DNA of 64,000 nt from Flavobacterium succinicans (GCF_001662485.1 NZ_JMTM01000070.1:1-64000); one strand, 5' to 3'. Shown: positions 46,417 through 57,140, numbered from the stretch's first letter. Notes: generated from the sequence alone by a model not told the origin. Numbers and translations: made by a program.

Positions 46417-46842
46417 ATGACTGTTAATCAAATATTAAGCACTAAAGGGAAGGATGTTTTTTCGATACTTTCCACCAACACTGTTTTCGAAGCGTTAACA
46501 GTAATGAGCGAAAAAAACATAGGTGCCATTCTTATTATTGAAGAAGGCGTTCTAAAAGGGATTTTATCAGAAAGAGATTATGCCCGAAAAATTGTTTTAA
46601 AATCTAAATCATCTAAAAAAGCATTCGTTCATGAAATTATGGTTACCGAAGTATTTACCGTGAGTCCTTCGGATAAATTAGAGTTTTGCATGGAATTGAT
46701 GAGTACCAAAAGAGTCCGTCACTTACCGGTAGTTGAAAATGATGTAGTTGTGGGTATAATTTCTATAAGTGATGTGGTAAAAGCCATCATCGAAATGCAA
46801 AAAGAAACAATTGCACATTTAAATTCATACATTACACAGTAA
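46417..46842 (+). CDS. CBS-domain protein
   Basis: Small protein of 141 residues made of two CBS domains, residues about 1-62 and 70-130, with GILSERDYARKIV and RHLPVVENDVVVGIISISDVV marking the domain ends. CBS pairs bind adenosine nucleotides such as AMP or ATP and usually regulate a partner. No partner domain is fused here. The frame is open from 46360, but the ATG at 46417 starts directly at the first CBS domain (MTVNQILS). It follows trehalase by 66 bases and has its own terminator downstream. Whether it belongs to the sugar operon or to the core genome next door is unclear. Confidence 0.87.
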   Translation: MTVNQILSTKGKDVFSILSTNTVFEALTVMSEKNIGAILIIEEGVLKGILSERDYARKIVLKSKSSKKAFVHEIMVTEVFTVSPSDKLEFCMELMSTKRVRHLPVVENDVVVGIISISDVVKAIIEMQKETIAHLNSYITQ

Positions 46843-46865
46843 TAAAAAATAAATTATGACTTTTT

Positions 46866-46890
46866 AAAAGCTGCTTTGGCGGCTTTTTTT
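46866..46890 (+). terminator. Terminator after the CBS gene
   Basis: Nine-pair stem AAAAGCTGC / GCGGCTTTT (46866-46874 and 46879-46887, one T-G pair) with a TTTG loop and a T-run to 46890. It marks the right edge of the sugar region. Confidence 0.85.
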
Positions 46891-46951
46891 GTTTTTTAAC
46901 AAAGATTATAATAAAATTTAATTTTTGAAGGCTAGTTTGAGATTAGACCTT

Positions 46952-46959
46952 TATCTTTG
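46952..46959 (+). promoter_or_regulatory. Candidate -7 element for maeB
   Basis: TATCTTTG matches TAnnTTTG exactly and lies 24 bases before the maeB start codon. A TTTG at 46924-46927 could be the -33 part, though the 24-base spacer is slightly long. Confidence 0.45.
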
Positions 46960-46983
46960 TAAGCTAGAAAAAAATCTAAAAAA

Positions 46984-49269
46984 ATGGAGAATAACAATAA
47001 AAGAAAGGAAGCTTTATTATACCACGCAAAGCCAACTCCTGGAAAAATTCAAGTAGTACCCACAAAAAAATACGCTACTCAAAGAGATTTGTCATTAGCC
47101 TATTCGCCTGGTGTTGCTGAGCCTTGTTTGGAAATTGCAAAAGACGTTAACAACGTTTATAAATATACTGCCAAAGGTAACTTAGTAGCTGTAATTACCA
47201 ATGGTACAGCAGTTTTGGGACTTGGAGACATTGGGCCAGAAGCCTCAAAGCCAGTAATGGAAGGAAAAGGGCTTTTGTTCAAAATATTTTCGGATATTGA
47301 TGTGTTTGACATCGAAATTGGAACAAAAAATGTAGACGAATTCATCGAGACAGTAAAAAATATAGCTCCTACTTTTGGCGGAATTAATCTAGAAGATATC
47401 AAAGCGCCAGAATCTTTCGAAATCGAACGACGATTGGTAGAAGAATTGAATATTCCGGTTATGCATGATGATCAACACGGAACAGCGATTATCTCTTCTG
47501 CAGCGTTAATTAATGCTTTAGAATTAGCTAATAAAAAAGCTGAGGATATCAAAATGGTGGTTTCTGGAGCGGGTTCTGCTGCAATTGCTTGTGCTGATTT
47601 GTATGTGCTTTTAGGCATAAAACCTGAGAATGTATACATGTTTAATAGTAAAGGCTTGTTAACGAAAAACAATCCTTCAATCTCCGAATTGCAACGAAAA
47701 TACGCAAGAGATTGTGAGCCTATAAGTCTTGCCGAAGCAATGAAAGGCTGTGATTTGTTCTTAGGCCTATCCACAGCGGATGTTTTGACTCCCGAGATGC
47801 TTTTGAGTATGTCTGAAAATCCTATTGTTTTCGCCATGGCCAATCCAAATCCTGAGATTGAATACAATTTAGCCATAGCTACTCGAAAAGATATCATTAT
47901 GGCAACAGGACGTTCGGATTATCCGAATCAAGTAAATAACGTATTGGGATTCCCTTATATCTTTAGAGGAGCTTTGGATGTTCGTGCAACCAAAATCAAC
48001 GAAGCAATGAAAATGGCCGCCGTTAGAGCCTTGGCATCTTTAGCCAAAGAATCGGTGCCAGAACAAGTAAATGTGGCTTATGGTGCAACAAAACTAACTT
48101 TTGGTCGCGAATATATTATCCCAAAACCATTCGATCCTAGATTGATTGCAGTAGTAGCACCTGCTGTTGCCAAAGCAGCTATGGATTCTGGTGTAGCACA
48201 AAACCCAATTAACGATTGGGAAAAATACAAAGATGAGCTGTTGGAACGTTTAGGACACGACAACAAATTGGTTCGAATGATTACCACAAGAGCCAAATCA
48301 GATCCTAAATCTATTGTTTTTGCTGAAGCCGATCATTTGGATGTGCTGAAAGCAGCTCAGATTGTTCATGACGAGGGTATTGGATTCCCTGTTTTGTTAG
48401 GAAACAAAGAAATTATCCTAGAATTGAAAGCAGAAATAGGTTTTGATGCTGATGTGACTATTATTGATCCTAAGGAAAAAGAAGAAGAAGAAAGAAGAAA
48501 TCGTTTTGCCAAAACATATTGGGAAACCAGAAAAAGAAGAGGTATTTCGTTCTTGGATGCTCAAAAATTAATGCGGGAGCGTAATTATTTTGCCGCCATG
48601 ATGGTCAATGTTGGCGAAGCCGATGCATTGGTTAGCGGACATTCTAGAAGTTATCCTTCTGTAGTGAAACCGATGTTGCAATTGGTAGATAAAGCACCAG
48701 GAGCTTCTATTGTAGCCACAACCAATATTATGATGACCAAACGCGGCCCGATGTTCTTCTCGGATACGGCTATCAATATCAATCCGTCGGCAGATGATTT
48801 GGCTAAGATTGCTTTAATGACGGCCAAAACAGCAAGAATGTTTGGTGTAGAGCCTGTTATTGCGATGGTTTCGTATTCTAATTTTGGTTCCTCGACCAAT
48901 TCAAGTGCAGGAAAAGTACGTGAGGCGGTGGCCTATTTGCATGAAAATCATCCTGATCTTTGTATTGATGGTGAAATTCAAGCGGATTTTGCATTGAATC
49001 CAGAGATGCTTAAAGCTAAATTTCCGTTTTCTAAATTAGCTGATAAAAAAGTCAATACCTTGATTTTCCCAAATTTAGAATCGGCTAATATTACTTATAA
49101 ACTCTTGAAGGAGTTGAACAAAGTAGATTCTATTGGGCCAATTATGTTAGGAATGGGCAAGCCGGTTCATATTTTTCAGCTGGGTGCCAGTGTAGAAGAA
49201 ATGGTAAATATGTCTGCTATTGCTATCATTGATGCTCAAGAAAAACAAAAGAAAAAAGCGAGTAATTAA
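46984..49269 (+). CDS. maeB: NADP-dependent malic enzyme, MaeB type with phosphotransacetylase-like domain
   Basis: Large malic enzyme of 761 residues that oxidatively decarboxylates malate to pyruvate, making NADPH. Residues 1-410 are the malic enzyme part: SLAYSPGVAEPCLEI, LGLGDIGPEASKPVMEGK, MHDDQHGTAII and the nucleotide-binding VSGAGSAAIACADL. Residues 430-755 form the phosphate-acetyltransferase-like domain found in MaeB. In this group it acts as a regulatory domain for acetyl-CoA and is not an active enzyme. Length is normal for MaeB. The gene has its own promoter element and a strong terminator. Confidence 0.95.
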   Translation: MENNNKRKEALLYHAKPTPGKIQVVPTKKYATQRDLSLAYSPGVAEPCLEIAKDVNNVYKYTAKGNLVAVITNGTAVLGLGDIGPEASKPVMEGKGLLFKIFSDIDVFDIEIGTKNVDEFIETVKNIAPTFGGINLEDIKAPESFEIERRLVEELNIPVMHDDQHGTAIISSAALINALELANKKAEDIKMVVSGAGSAAIACADLYVLLGIKPENVYMFNSKGLLTKNNPSISELQRKYARDCEPISLAEAMKGCDLFLGLSTADVLTPEMLLSMSENPIVFAMANPNPEIEYNLAIATRKDIIMATGRSDYPNQVNNVLGFPYIFRGALDVRATKINEAMKMAAVRALASLAKESVPEQVNVAYGATKLTFGREYIIPKPFDPRLIAVVAPAVAKAAMDSGVAQNPINDWEKYKDELLERLGHDNKLVRMITTRAKSDPKSIVFAEADHLDVLKAAQIVHDEGIGFPVLLGNKEIILELKAEIGFDADVTIIDPKEKEEEERRNRFAKTYWETRKRRGISFLDAQKLMRERNYFAAMMVNVGEADALVSGHSRSYPSVVKPMLQLVDKAPGASIVATTNIMMTKRGPMFFSDTAININPSADDLAKIALMTAKTARMFGVEPVIAMVSYSNFGSSTNSSAGKVREAVAYLHENHPDLCIDGEIQADFALNPEMLKAKFPFSKLADKKVNTLIFPNLESANITYKLLKELNKVDSIGPIMLGMGKPVHIFQLGASVEEMVNMSAIAIIDAQEKQKKKASN

Positions 49270-49283
49270 ATAAATTAAAGAAC

Positions 49284-49328
49284 AAAAAAGTCTAGCAAAT
49301 GATTTTCAGTCAAATGCTAGACTTTTTT
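49284..49328. terminator. Terminator after maeB
   Basis: Perfect 14-bp inverted repeat AAAAAAGTCTAGCA (49284-49297) and TGCTAGACTTTTTT (49315-49328) with a 17-base loop. The 3' arm gives a T-run on the plus strand, and the A-run gives one on the minus strand, so it could work in both directions. Confidence 0.9.
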
Positions 49329-49330
49329 GT

Positions 49331-49338
49331 TATATTTG
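49331..49338 (+). promoter_or_regulatory. Candidate -7 element for ruvA-sprA
   Basis: TATATTTG matches TAnnTTTG and lies 18 bases before the ruvA start codon, immediately after the maeB terminator. The upstream half of any promoter would overlap the terminator hairpin. Confidence 0.4.
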
Positions 49339-49356
49339 GTTCATTAAAACTAATAA

Positions 49357-49938
49357 ATGATTGCACATTTACAAGGGAAATTAGTAGAAAAATCACCAAC
49401 CCATATTGTTATAGATTGTGGAGGTGTGGGGTATCATATCAATATCTCGTTACACACTTATTCGTTATTGCCCAATGCTGATTTTGTAAAAGTATTTACC
49501 CATCTTCAAATCAAAGAAGATGCTCATACTTTGTATGGTTTCATAGAAAAATCCGAAAGAGAAATTTTTCGGTTATTGTTATCTGTTTCAGGGATAGGAG
49601 CTGGTATTGCTAGAACAATGCTTTCTTCTTTAGACCCTAAACAAATTACCAATGCTATTGCTTCAGGCGATGTAGCTACTATTCAATCCATAAAAGGGAT
49701 TGGAAACAAAACAGCACAGCGTGTTATTTTGGATTTGAAAGAAAAAATAGTCAAATTATACGATTTAGACGAACTTTCGGTATCGCAAAGCAATACAAAC
49801 AAAGATGAAGCGTTATCTGCTCTAGAAGTTTTAGGTTTTGTTCGAAAGACTTGCGAGAAAGTTATCGAGAAAATTGTCTTAGCTGAGCCTGATGCTACTG
49901 TAGAAACGATTATTAAGAAAGCCTTAAAAAGTTTGTAA
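49357..49938 (+). CDS. ruvA: Holliday junction DNA helicase subunit RuvA
   Basis: DNA-binding subunit that tetramerises on Holliday junctions and loads RuvB, 193 residues, normal length. The N-terminal OB-fold begins MIAHLQGKLVEKSPTHIVI. Two helix-hairpin-helix motifs follow, LLLSVSGIGAGIARTML and IQSIKGIGNKTAQRVILDLK. The C-terminal RuvB-contacting domain is EALSALEVLGFVRKTCEKVI. An in-frame upstream extension is not needed. sprA starts 23 bases downstream, the same neighbour as in other Flavobacterium genomes as recalled. Confidence 0.95.
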   Translation: MIAHLQGKLVEKSPTHIVIDCGGVGYHINISLHTYSLLPNADFVKVFTHLQIKEDAHTLYGFIEKSEREIFRLLLSVSGIGAGIARTMLSSLDPKQITNAIASGDVATIQSIKGIGNKTAQRVILDLKEKIVKLYDLDELSVSQSNTNKDEALSALEVLGFVRKTCEKVIEKIVLAEPDATVETIIKKALKSL

Positions 49939-49961
49939 AAGAACCAAGAGAGTCCCATTGC

Positions 49962-52900
49962 ATGCATAAAATTTGTATTTTTTTACTTGTTGTATGTACC
50001 AGTTTTGTATCGTATGGTCAAGTAAATCCATCGGTTCAAGATACGGTAAAAAAAGGATATTCGGTAGGGAAACTTCAAATTAAAGACCCTAAAAGTATCA
50101 TATCTTCCTACACTTATGACCCTTTAACGGATCGATATGTGTATACTAATTCTATTGATGGAATCAACATCAATTTTCCAATAATACTTACTCCAGCCGA
50201 GTACCAAAAGTTAGTATTGCAAGAGACAAGACGTAATTATTTTAAGAAAAAAGCAGATGCAGTCGATGGTAAAAAAAAGGGTGCCGAAGAAGCAAAAAAG
50301 GATTTGTTGCCTCGATTTTATGTAAAGTCTAGTTTCTTTGAATCGATTTTTGGAAGTAATACCATTGATGTTAAGCCAACAGGTTCTGTAGAAATGGATC
50401 TTGGGGTGCGTTACACCAAACAAGATAATCCTTCATTTTCTCCAAGAAATAGAGCTAATACTTCTTTTGATTTTGATCAACGCATTAGTATGAGTTTAAT
50501 GGGTAAAGTGGGAACCCGTTTAGGAGTAAATGCCAATTATGACACGCAATCTACTTTTGCCTTTCAAAATTTAATCAAGCTTGAATTTACTCCTTCAGAA
50601 GATGATATTATTCAAAAAATAGAAGTAGGAAACGTGAGCATGCCACTTAATAGCTCATTGATTCGTGGAGCTCAGAGTTTGTTTGGGGTAAAAACACAAT
50701 TGCAATTTGGAAAAACTACATTTACTGGAGTTTTTTCGGAACAAAAATCACAAACCAAAAGTTTGGTTGCCGAGGGCGGTGGAACCGTTCAAAATTATGA
50801 GCTTTTCGCTTTGGATTATGACAATGATCGTCACTTTTTCTTGTCGCAATATTTCAGAAGTCGTTACGACAAAGCCCTATCAGGCTACCCTTTTATTGAT
50901 AGTAGAGTACAAATTACGCGTATCGAGGTTTGGGTTACCAATAGACAAAATAGAGTAAATGCTACTTCGAACAATTTAAGAAATATTATTGCACTTCAGG
51001 ATTTAGGAGAAGCGCAACTAACAGGTTTGGCAGATAATGAAGTGGTTGTTTTGAATCCTTCAACTGGGATTTTCAACAATCCAGCAAATTCCCCATCTGA
51101 TAATACAAATAATGATTATGATCCTGCTCAAATCGCTTCTGGAACTGGATTGCTGAATTCAAGTATTAGAGAAATCGCTACCTCAAGTTCAGGATTTAAT
51201 ACTACAGTTGCAGAAGGAAGGGATTATTCTAAGTTAGAAAATGCACGAAAGCTTACAGCCAATGAATATACCTTTAATTCAAAATTAGGATTTATTTCGT
51301 TGCAACAACGCTTGAGTAATGATGAGGTTTTGGCGGTTGCTTACCAATATACCATTGGCGATCAAGTCTACCAAGTAGGAGAGTTTGGAAATGATGGTGT
51401 GGATGCAACGAATGTTGTAGGTGGAAACAATAACGTACCTCAAGCCATTATTACACAAAGTTTGATCTTGAAAATGCTGAAAAGCAACTTGACTAATGTG
51501 AAGAATCCTATTTGGAACTTGATGATGAAAAATATTTATCAGGTACCAGGCGGTTATCAATTAAAGCAAGAAGATTTCCGAATGAATATCTTATATGCCG
51601 ATCCTTCACCCATTAATTATATTACAGAGGTTCCAGGAACTCCTTTTCCTTCGAATCCTACGCCAGAAAATAAAGTAGCCGAGACGCCTTTATTAAAAGT
51701 ATTTAATTTAGATCGTCTGAATTTTAACAATGATCCACAAGCAGGAGGTGATGGTTTCTTTGATTTTATTCCAGGAACAACCATCGATGCTCAGAATGGT
51801 AGAATCATGTTTACGACCAAAGAACCCTTTGGAGAACTGATTTTCTCTAAACTGAAGACGCCAAATTCTACAGAAAATTATAGCGATGTAGATACCTATA
51901 ATCCCAATCAAAAGAAATATGTTTTTAGAAGTATGTATCGCAACACTCAGGCTGGAGCTTTACAAGACATCGATAAAAACAAGTACTTGATTAGAGGTAA
52001 ATATAAATCATCGGCGGGTGACGGAATTCCAATTAATGCACTCAATGTGCCGCAAGGTTCTGTAGTAGTTACCGCTGCGGGAAGACGCTTGGTAGAAGGA
52101 GTGGATTATAGTGTGAATTATCAATTAGGGAGAGTGCAAATTTTGGATCCTTCTTTGCTAGCTTCCAATACTCCGGTTGAAGTATCATTAGAAAATAACT
52201 CTATTTTTGGTCAACAAACCAGACGTTTTATAGGTTTAAATGTAGAGCATAAATTTTCGGATAAATTTGTAGTTGGTGGTACTTACTTAAAAATGTCTGA
52301 AAGACCGTTTACTCAAAAATCGAGTTATGGTCAAGAGTCGGTAAACAATACTATTTTTGGTTTTAATGGAAATTTTTCTACAGAAGTGCCTTTTTTTACT
52401 CGTTTGGTTAATAAACTGCCTAATATTGATACCGATGTGCCTTCAAATTTATCCGTTCGAGGAGAAATAGCGTTCTTGAAACCTGATACACCTAAAGCCG
52501 ATCGTTTTGATGGTGAATCCACCATTTATGTAGATGACTTTGAAGGTTCTCAATCTACTATAGATTTACGTTCTCCTTTTGCTTGGAGTTTATCATCTAC
52601 ACCTGTTAATGATGCAGAAAGTCAATATAATTTTAACGAAAGTGCTACCGATTTGAGTTATGGTTTCAAAAGGGCTAAACTAGCTTGGTATACTATCGAT
52701 CCCCTGTTTTATACTCAAAAGCCAGCGGGTATTTCTAATGATGATATTTCGTTGAATACGACCAGACGAATTTTTAGTGAAGAATTGTATCCCAATACGG
52801 ATATTGCACAAGGACAAACTCAAGTGGTAAATACGCTAGATTTGAGTTATTATCCAAAAGATAGAGGACCTTACAATAATTCTTCTGTTTTTGCGAATAC

Positions 52901-55900
52901 ACCAAAAGATAATTTTGGTGGGATTATGCGCGCCATCAATACCACCAATTTTGAGCAAGGCAACGTAGAATATATTCAATTTTGGGTGTTGGATCCTTAT
53001 GTTGGTAAAGGAAATAATACGCCAACTAATACTGGAAAATTGTATTTTAACTTGGGAGAAATCTCCGAAGATGTTTTGAAAGACGGAAGAAAACAATACG
53101 AAAATGGGTTAGGGCCAGATCAAATTTTGGTGAATCCAAGACCTGTTTGGGGAGACGTTCCAGCATCGCAATCTTTGATTTATGCGTTTGACGGGAATGC
53201 CTCCAATAGAACCAATCAAGACATTGGGCTAGACGGTATGAAAAATGATCAAGAAGCTACGGTGTACGCTAATTATGCTTCCGAAAAAGATCCTGCTGCC
53301 GATGATTATACTTATTTTGCAAATACAACTGGAGGTGTTTTAGATCGTTATAAAAACTTTAATGGGACAGATGGGAACTCAGCGGTTAATATTTCGGATG
53401 CCAATAGAGGTTCGACTACTTTTCCCGATGTAGAAGATGTTAATCGCGATAATACAATGAATACTATCAATGCTTATTATGAATACAGTATTGATATGAA
53501 ACCCAATATGAATGTGGGTGAAAATTTCATTACCGATATCAGGAATACGCAAGTAACTTTGCCTGACGGTTCCTCGACTGAAGCCCGATGGATTCAGTTT
53601 AAGATTCCAGTTACCCAGCCACAAAACACGATTGGTGGCATCTCAGATTTTCGTTCTATCCGATTCATGAGAATGTTTATGACCAATTTTGAGTCGCCTA
53701 TTACCCTTCGTTTCGGTGCTTTAGATTTGGTGCGTGGGGAATGGAGACGTTATACTAATTCTATGGATTTCAATGACACCAATGTAGCCGATGACAACAC
53801 CACCTTGGATGTCTTAGCTGTCAATATTCAAGAAAATAATGAGCGTTGTCCTATCAATTATGTAACGCCTCCTGGGGTAGTTAGAGAACAATTGTTTAAT
53901 AACAATACCGTTATTAATCAAAACGAGCAATCTTTGGCCTTGCGAGTTTCTGGAAGTGGTTTAGAACCGAATGATTCCAGAGCGGTTTTCAAAAACGTAA
54001 GTATAGATATGCGACAGTATAACAAACTTAAAATGTTCTTGCATGCCGAATCCTTGCCTAAAGAAATTGCTTTGAGAGACAATCAGATGGTTGGTTTTAT
54101 TCGATTTGGAAACGATTTTACCGAGAATTTTTATCAAATAGAAATCCCTTTACAGGTGACAGCACCATCTTCAGATTGTAAGGTAGGAGCCTCATCTGTT
54201 TGGCCCGAAGCCAATGAAATGGATTTGAAATTAGAGTTGTTGACCAAGTTGAAAATTCTAGCCATGAGTATTGATCCCGCAACGCTTCCACCAGACGGTG
54301 TTTTTTATAAATTCGAAGACGAGTTAGATAATTCTTTGTCTGGTAAAACCAATAGATTGCGAATAGGAATCAAAGGGAATCCTAATTTTGGTTTGGTAAG
54401 AACATTGATGGTAGGGGTGAAAAATGATGAATTGAGGCAACCAATTCTTGGTGAAGTATGGTTCAATGAGTTGCGTTTGGCTGATATGGACAATAAAGGC
54501 GGAATGGCAGCCTTGCTAAATATCGACACTAATATGGCAGATTTTGCTACGCTTTCGCTTACTGGAAGAAAAACCACTATTGGTTTTGGAGCATTAGAAC
54601 AAAGCCCAAATGAAAGAAGCAGGGAAGATATTCAGCAATATGGTATAGTCACTAATTTGAATTTGGGACAATTATTGCCCAAGAAATGGGGGATTAATTT
54701 ACCGTTTAATTACGGCATCGGAGAGGAAGTTATTACTCCAGAATACGACCCATTTAACCAAGATATAAAACTAAAGCAATTACTTAGAGAAACTACAGAC
54801 AAAGACACAAGAGATAACATTCAAAGTCGAGCAGTCGATTATACGAAACGTACTAGCATTAATTTTATTGGGGTAAGAAAGGAAAGAAGTCCAGAGCAAA
54901 AACCACATGTGTATGATCCCGAGAATTTTACTTTTTCTCAATCGTATAATGAGGTAGAACGTCATGATTATGAAATAGAAAGTTATGTAGACCAGTTGAG
55001 TAATACGACAGTAAATTACGCATACAGTTTTCAAAATAAACCATATGAGCCGTTCAAAAAGAAAACATTTGTGAAAAAAAGCGACTATTGGAAATGGTTG
55101 CAGGATTTCAATTTCAATTTTTTACCGACTAATATCACCTTTAATAGTAGTATAATCAGACAATACAATCGTCAGCAATTTCGCCAGGTAGATGTGGTTG
55201 GAATAGGACTTGATCCTTTGTATAGAAGAAATTTTGCCTTTAATTATCAATATGGCTTTAATTATAATTTGACCAAATCGTTAAAGTTAAATTATACGGC
55301 TTCTTCAAATAACATTGTAAAAAGTTATTTGAATGCAGATAATACACCTATTGATTCTTTTACCATTTGGGATAGTTATTTTGACATTGGAAACCCTAAT
55401 CAACACATGCAACAACTTATCGTAAACTACGAAATTCCGTTGAATAAAATCCCAGTATTTGGTTTTGTTAAAGCTAATTTTACTTATACAGGAGACTATA
55501 GCTGGCAACGAGCTTCGAATGCTTTTGACAATATTACTATTGAAGGGGTGAATTATAATTTAGGAAATACAATTCAAAATGCGAGTTCTAAAATTTTGAA
55601 TGCTTCCTTTGCTATGGAAACATTCTATAAATACATTGGGCTTTCTAAAAAATCACCTAGCCCTGGTGTTGCAAAACCTAAAACTGTAGCGCCAAAACCA
55701 GGAGAAAAAGTAGTAAATACAGCGGTTAAACCATTGCAGCAAAGAAGCCCATTTATGGATGGATTGATTGGGGTACTGACAAGTGTGAAAAATATTCAAG
55801 TCAATTATACTCACAATAGCGGAACTGTTTTGCCAGGTTTTACGCCTAGTGTTGGTTTCTTAGGATCTTCTCGTCCTTCACTTGGATTCATTTTTGGAAG

Positions 55901-57101
55901 TCAGGATGATGTTCGATACGAAGCAGCCAAAAGAGGTTGGTTAACTACCTATCAGGATTTTAATCAAAACTTTACGCAAGTCACGAATAAGCTCTTAAAA
56001 GCGACAGCCAATGTTGATTTGTTTCCAGATTTTAAAATTGATTTAACTGCCGATCGTGCCTATTCTAAAAACTCATCTGAACAGTATAGTGTTGTAGGAG
56101 GAAATTATACGCCATTATCTCCGTATAGCTATGGGATGTTTTCTATTTCTACCGTTTTGATAAAAACAGCTTTTTCAAAAAGTGATGAAACTGGTTCTGC
56201 TGCTTTTGATGATTTTAGAACCAATCGTCTTGTTATAGCCAATCGATTAGCAACACAACGAGGAATTGATATCAATAATCCAGGTAATATTGATGCAGAC
56301 GGATTCCCTAAGGGTTTCGGAAAAAATAACCAAGCCGTTTTGTTACCTGCCTTTTTAGCAGCTTATACTGGAGGCAATGCCAATGATGTGTCTACAGGTA
56401 TTTTTAGAAGTTTCCCAATTCCAAACTGGTCCATTAAATACAATGGATTTATGAGGTATACTTTTTTTAAAAATAATTTCAAAAGAGTTTCGTTGCTGCA
56501 TAATTATCGAGCTTCCTATACCATCAATGATTATCGTTCTAATTTTGAATACACCAAAAAACCAAATGGGGTAGATGCAAGCGGTAATTTTTATAATCCA
56601 ACAGTCATTTCCAATGTGAATTTGGTAGAACAATTCAGCCCTTTAATTCGATTAGATTTTGAATTAAAAAACTCCTTCAAAGTACTGACTGAAATCAAAA
56701 AAGACCGGGCTTTATCAATGAGTTTCGATAACAATCTTTTGACCGAAGTAAAAGGAGTAGAATATATCGTAGGTTTGGGATATCGATTCAAGGACGTGAT
56801 TTTTTCTTCTCGTTTGGCCGATAATCCAACGGGGATTATTAAAAGTGATATTAATATTAAAGCAGATTTGTCTTACAGAAATAATCAAACAATTGTTCGT
56901 TATTTGGATTATAACAACAACCAATTAGCTGCGGGACAAAACATTTGGCAATTGCGCTTGGCGGCTGATTATGCCTTTAGTAAAAATCTAACCGCTATTT
57001 TCTATTACGATCATTCGTTCTCCAAAGCGGTTATTTCTACTACTTTTCCACTTACTAATATTCGTTCAGGATTTACCCTTCGTTACAATTTTGGGAATTA
57101 A
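49962..57101 (+). CDS. sprA: Type IX secretion translocon and gliding protein SprA
   Basis: Giant outer membrane protein of 2379 residues, close to the 2.4 thousand residues of SprA in Flavobacterium johnsoniae. SprA forms the very large beta-barrel pore of the type IX secretion system, through which adhesins, gliding proteins and enzymes leave the cell. A signal peptide with cleavage near VSYG starts the protein. The bulk is beta-rich with many short repeats of aromatic and Asn residues, and it ends in an outer membrane beta-signal (FTLRYNFGN). It sits between ruvA and gcvH. The exported enzymes of this window show no obvious T9SS C-terminal domain, so they are probably not SprA substrates. 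Confidence 0.95.
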   Translation: MHKICIFLLVVCTSFVSYGQVNPSVQDTVKKGYSVGKLQIKDPKSIISSYTYDPLTDRYVYTNSIDGININFPIILTPAEYQKLVLQETRRNYFKKKADAVDGKKKGAEEAKKDLLPRFYVKSSFFESIFGSNTIDVKPTGSVEMDLGVRYTKQDNPSFSPRNRANTSFDFDQRISMSLMGKVGTRLGVNANYDTQSTFAFQNLIKLEFTPSEDDIIQKIEVGNVSMPLNSSLIRGAQSLFGVKTQLQFGKTTFTGVFSEQKSQTKSLVAEGGGTVQNYELFALDYDNDRHFFLSQYFRSRYDKALSGYPFIDSRVQITRIEVWVTNRQNRVNATSNNLRNIIALQDLGEAQLTGLADNEVVVLNPSTGIFNNPANSPSDNTNNDYDPAQIASGTGLLNSSIREIATSSSGFNTTVAEGRDYSKLENARKLTANEYTFNSKLGFISLQQRLSNDEVLAVAYQYTIGDQVYQVGEFGNDGVDATNVVGGNNNVPQAIITQSLILKMLKSNLTNVKNPIWNLMMKNIYQVPGGYQLKQEDFRMNILYADPSPINYITEVPGTPFPSNPTPENKVAETPLLKVFNLDRLNFNNDPQAGGDGFFDFIPGTTIDAQNGRIMFTTKEPFGELIFSKLKTPNSTENYSDVDTYNPNQKKYVFRSMYRNTQAGALQDIDKNKYLIRGKYKSSAGDGIPINALNVPQGSVVVTAAGRRLVEGVDYSVNYQLGRVQILDPSLLASNTPVEVSLENNSIFGQQTRRFIGLNVEHKFSDKFVVGGTYLKMSERPFTQKSSYGQESVNNTIFGFNGNFSTEVPFFTRLVNKLPNIDTDVPSNLSVRGEIAFLKPDTPKADRFDGESTIYVDDFEGSQSTIDLRSPFAWSLSSTPVNDAESQYNFNESATDLSYGFKRAKLAWYTIDPLFYTQKPAGISNDDISLNTTRRIFSEELYPNTDIAQGQTQVVNTLDLSYYPKDRGPYNNSSVFANTPKDNFGGIMRAINTTNFEQGNVEYIQFWVLDPYVGKGNNTPTNTGKLYFNLGEISEDVLKDGRKQYENGLGPDQILVNPRPVWGDVPASQSLIYAFDGNASNRTNQDIGLDGMKNDQEATVYANYASEKDPAADDYTYFANTTGGVLDRYKNFNGTDGNSAVNISDANRGSTTFPDVEDVNRDNTMNTINAYYEYSIDMKPNMNVGENFITDIRNTQVTLPDGSSTEARWIQFKIPVTQPQNTIGGISDFRSIRFMRMFMTNFESPITLRFGALDLVRGEWRRYTNSMDFNDTNVADDNTTLDVLAVNIQENNERCPINYVTPPGVVREQLFNNNTVINQNEQSLALRVSGSGLEPNDSRAVFKNVSIDMRQYNKLKMFLHAESLPKEIALRDNQMVGFIRFGNDFTENFYQIEIPLQVTAPSSDCKVGASSVWPEANEMDLKLELLTKLKILAMSIDPATLPPDGVFYKFEDELDNSLSGKTNRLRIGIKGNPNFGLVRTLMVGVKNDELRQPILGEVWFNELRLADMDNKGGMAALLNIDTNMADFATLSLTGRKTTIGFGALEQSPNERSREDIQQYGIVTNLNLGQLLPKKWGINLPFNYGIGEEVITPEYDPFNQDIKLKQLLRETTDKDTRDNIQSRAVDYTKRTSINFIGVRKERSPEQKPHVYDPENFTFSQSYNEVERHDYEIESYVDQLSNTTVNYAYSFQNKPYEPFKKKTFVKKSDYWKWLQDFNFNFLPTNITFNSSIIRQYNRQQFRQVDVVGIGLDPLYRRNFAFNYQYGFNYNLTKSLKLNYTASSNNIVKSYLNADNTPIDSFTIWDSYFDIGNPNQHMQQLIVNYEIPLNKIPVFGFVKANFTYTGDYSWQRASNAFDNITIEGVNYNLGNTIQNASSKILNASFAMETFYKYIGLSKKSPSPGVAKPKTVAPKPGEKVVNTAVKPLQQRSPFMDGLIGVLTSVKNIQVNYTHNSGTVLPGFTPSVGFLGSSRPSLGFIFGSQDDVRYEAAKRGWLTTYQDFNQNFTQVTNKLLKATANVDLFPDFKIDLTADRAYSKNSSEQYSVVGGNYTPLSPYSYGMFSISTVLIKTAFSKSDETGSAAFDDFRTNRLVIANRLATQRGIDINNPGNIDADGFPKGFGKNNQAVLLPAFLAAYTGGNANDVSTGIFRSFPIPNWSIKYNGFMRYTFFKNNFKRVSLLHNYRASYTINDYRSNFEYTKKPNGVDASGNFYNPTVISNVNLVEQFSPLIRLDFELKNSFKVLTEIKKDRALSMSFDNNLLTEVKGVEYIVGLGYRFKDVIFSSRLADNPTGIIKSDINIKADLSYRNNQTIVRYLDYNNNQLAAGQNIWQLRLAADYAFSKNLTAIFYYDHSFSKAVISTTFPLTNIRSGFTLRYNFGN

Positions 57102-57140
57102 TTTGGACTTATTCTATGTGAAAATTCAATACAAGATAGT

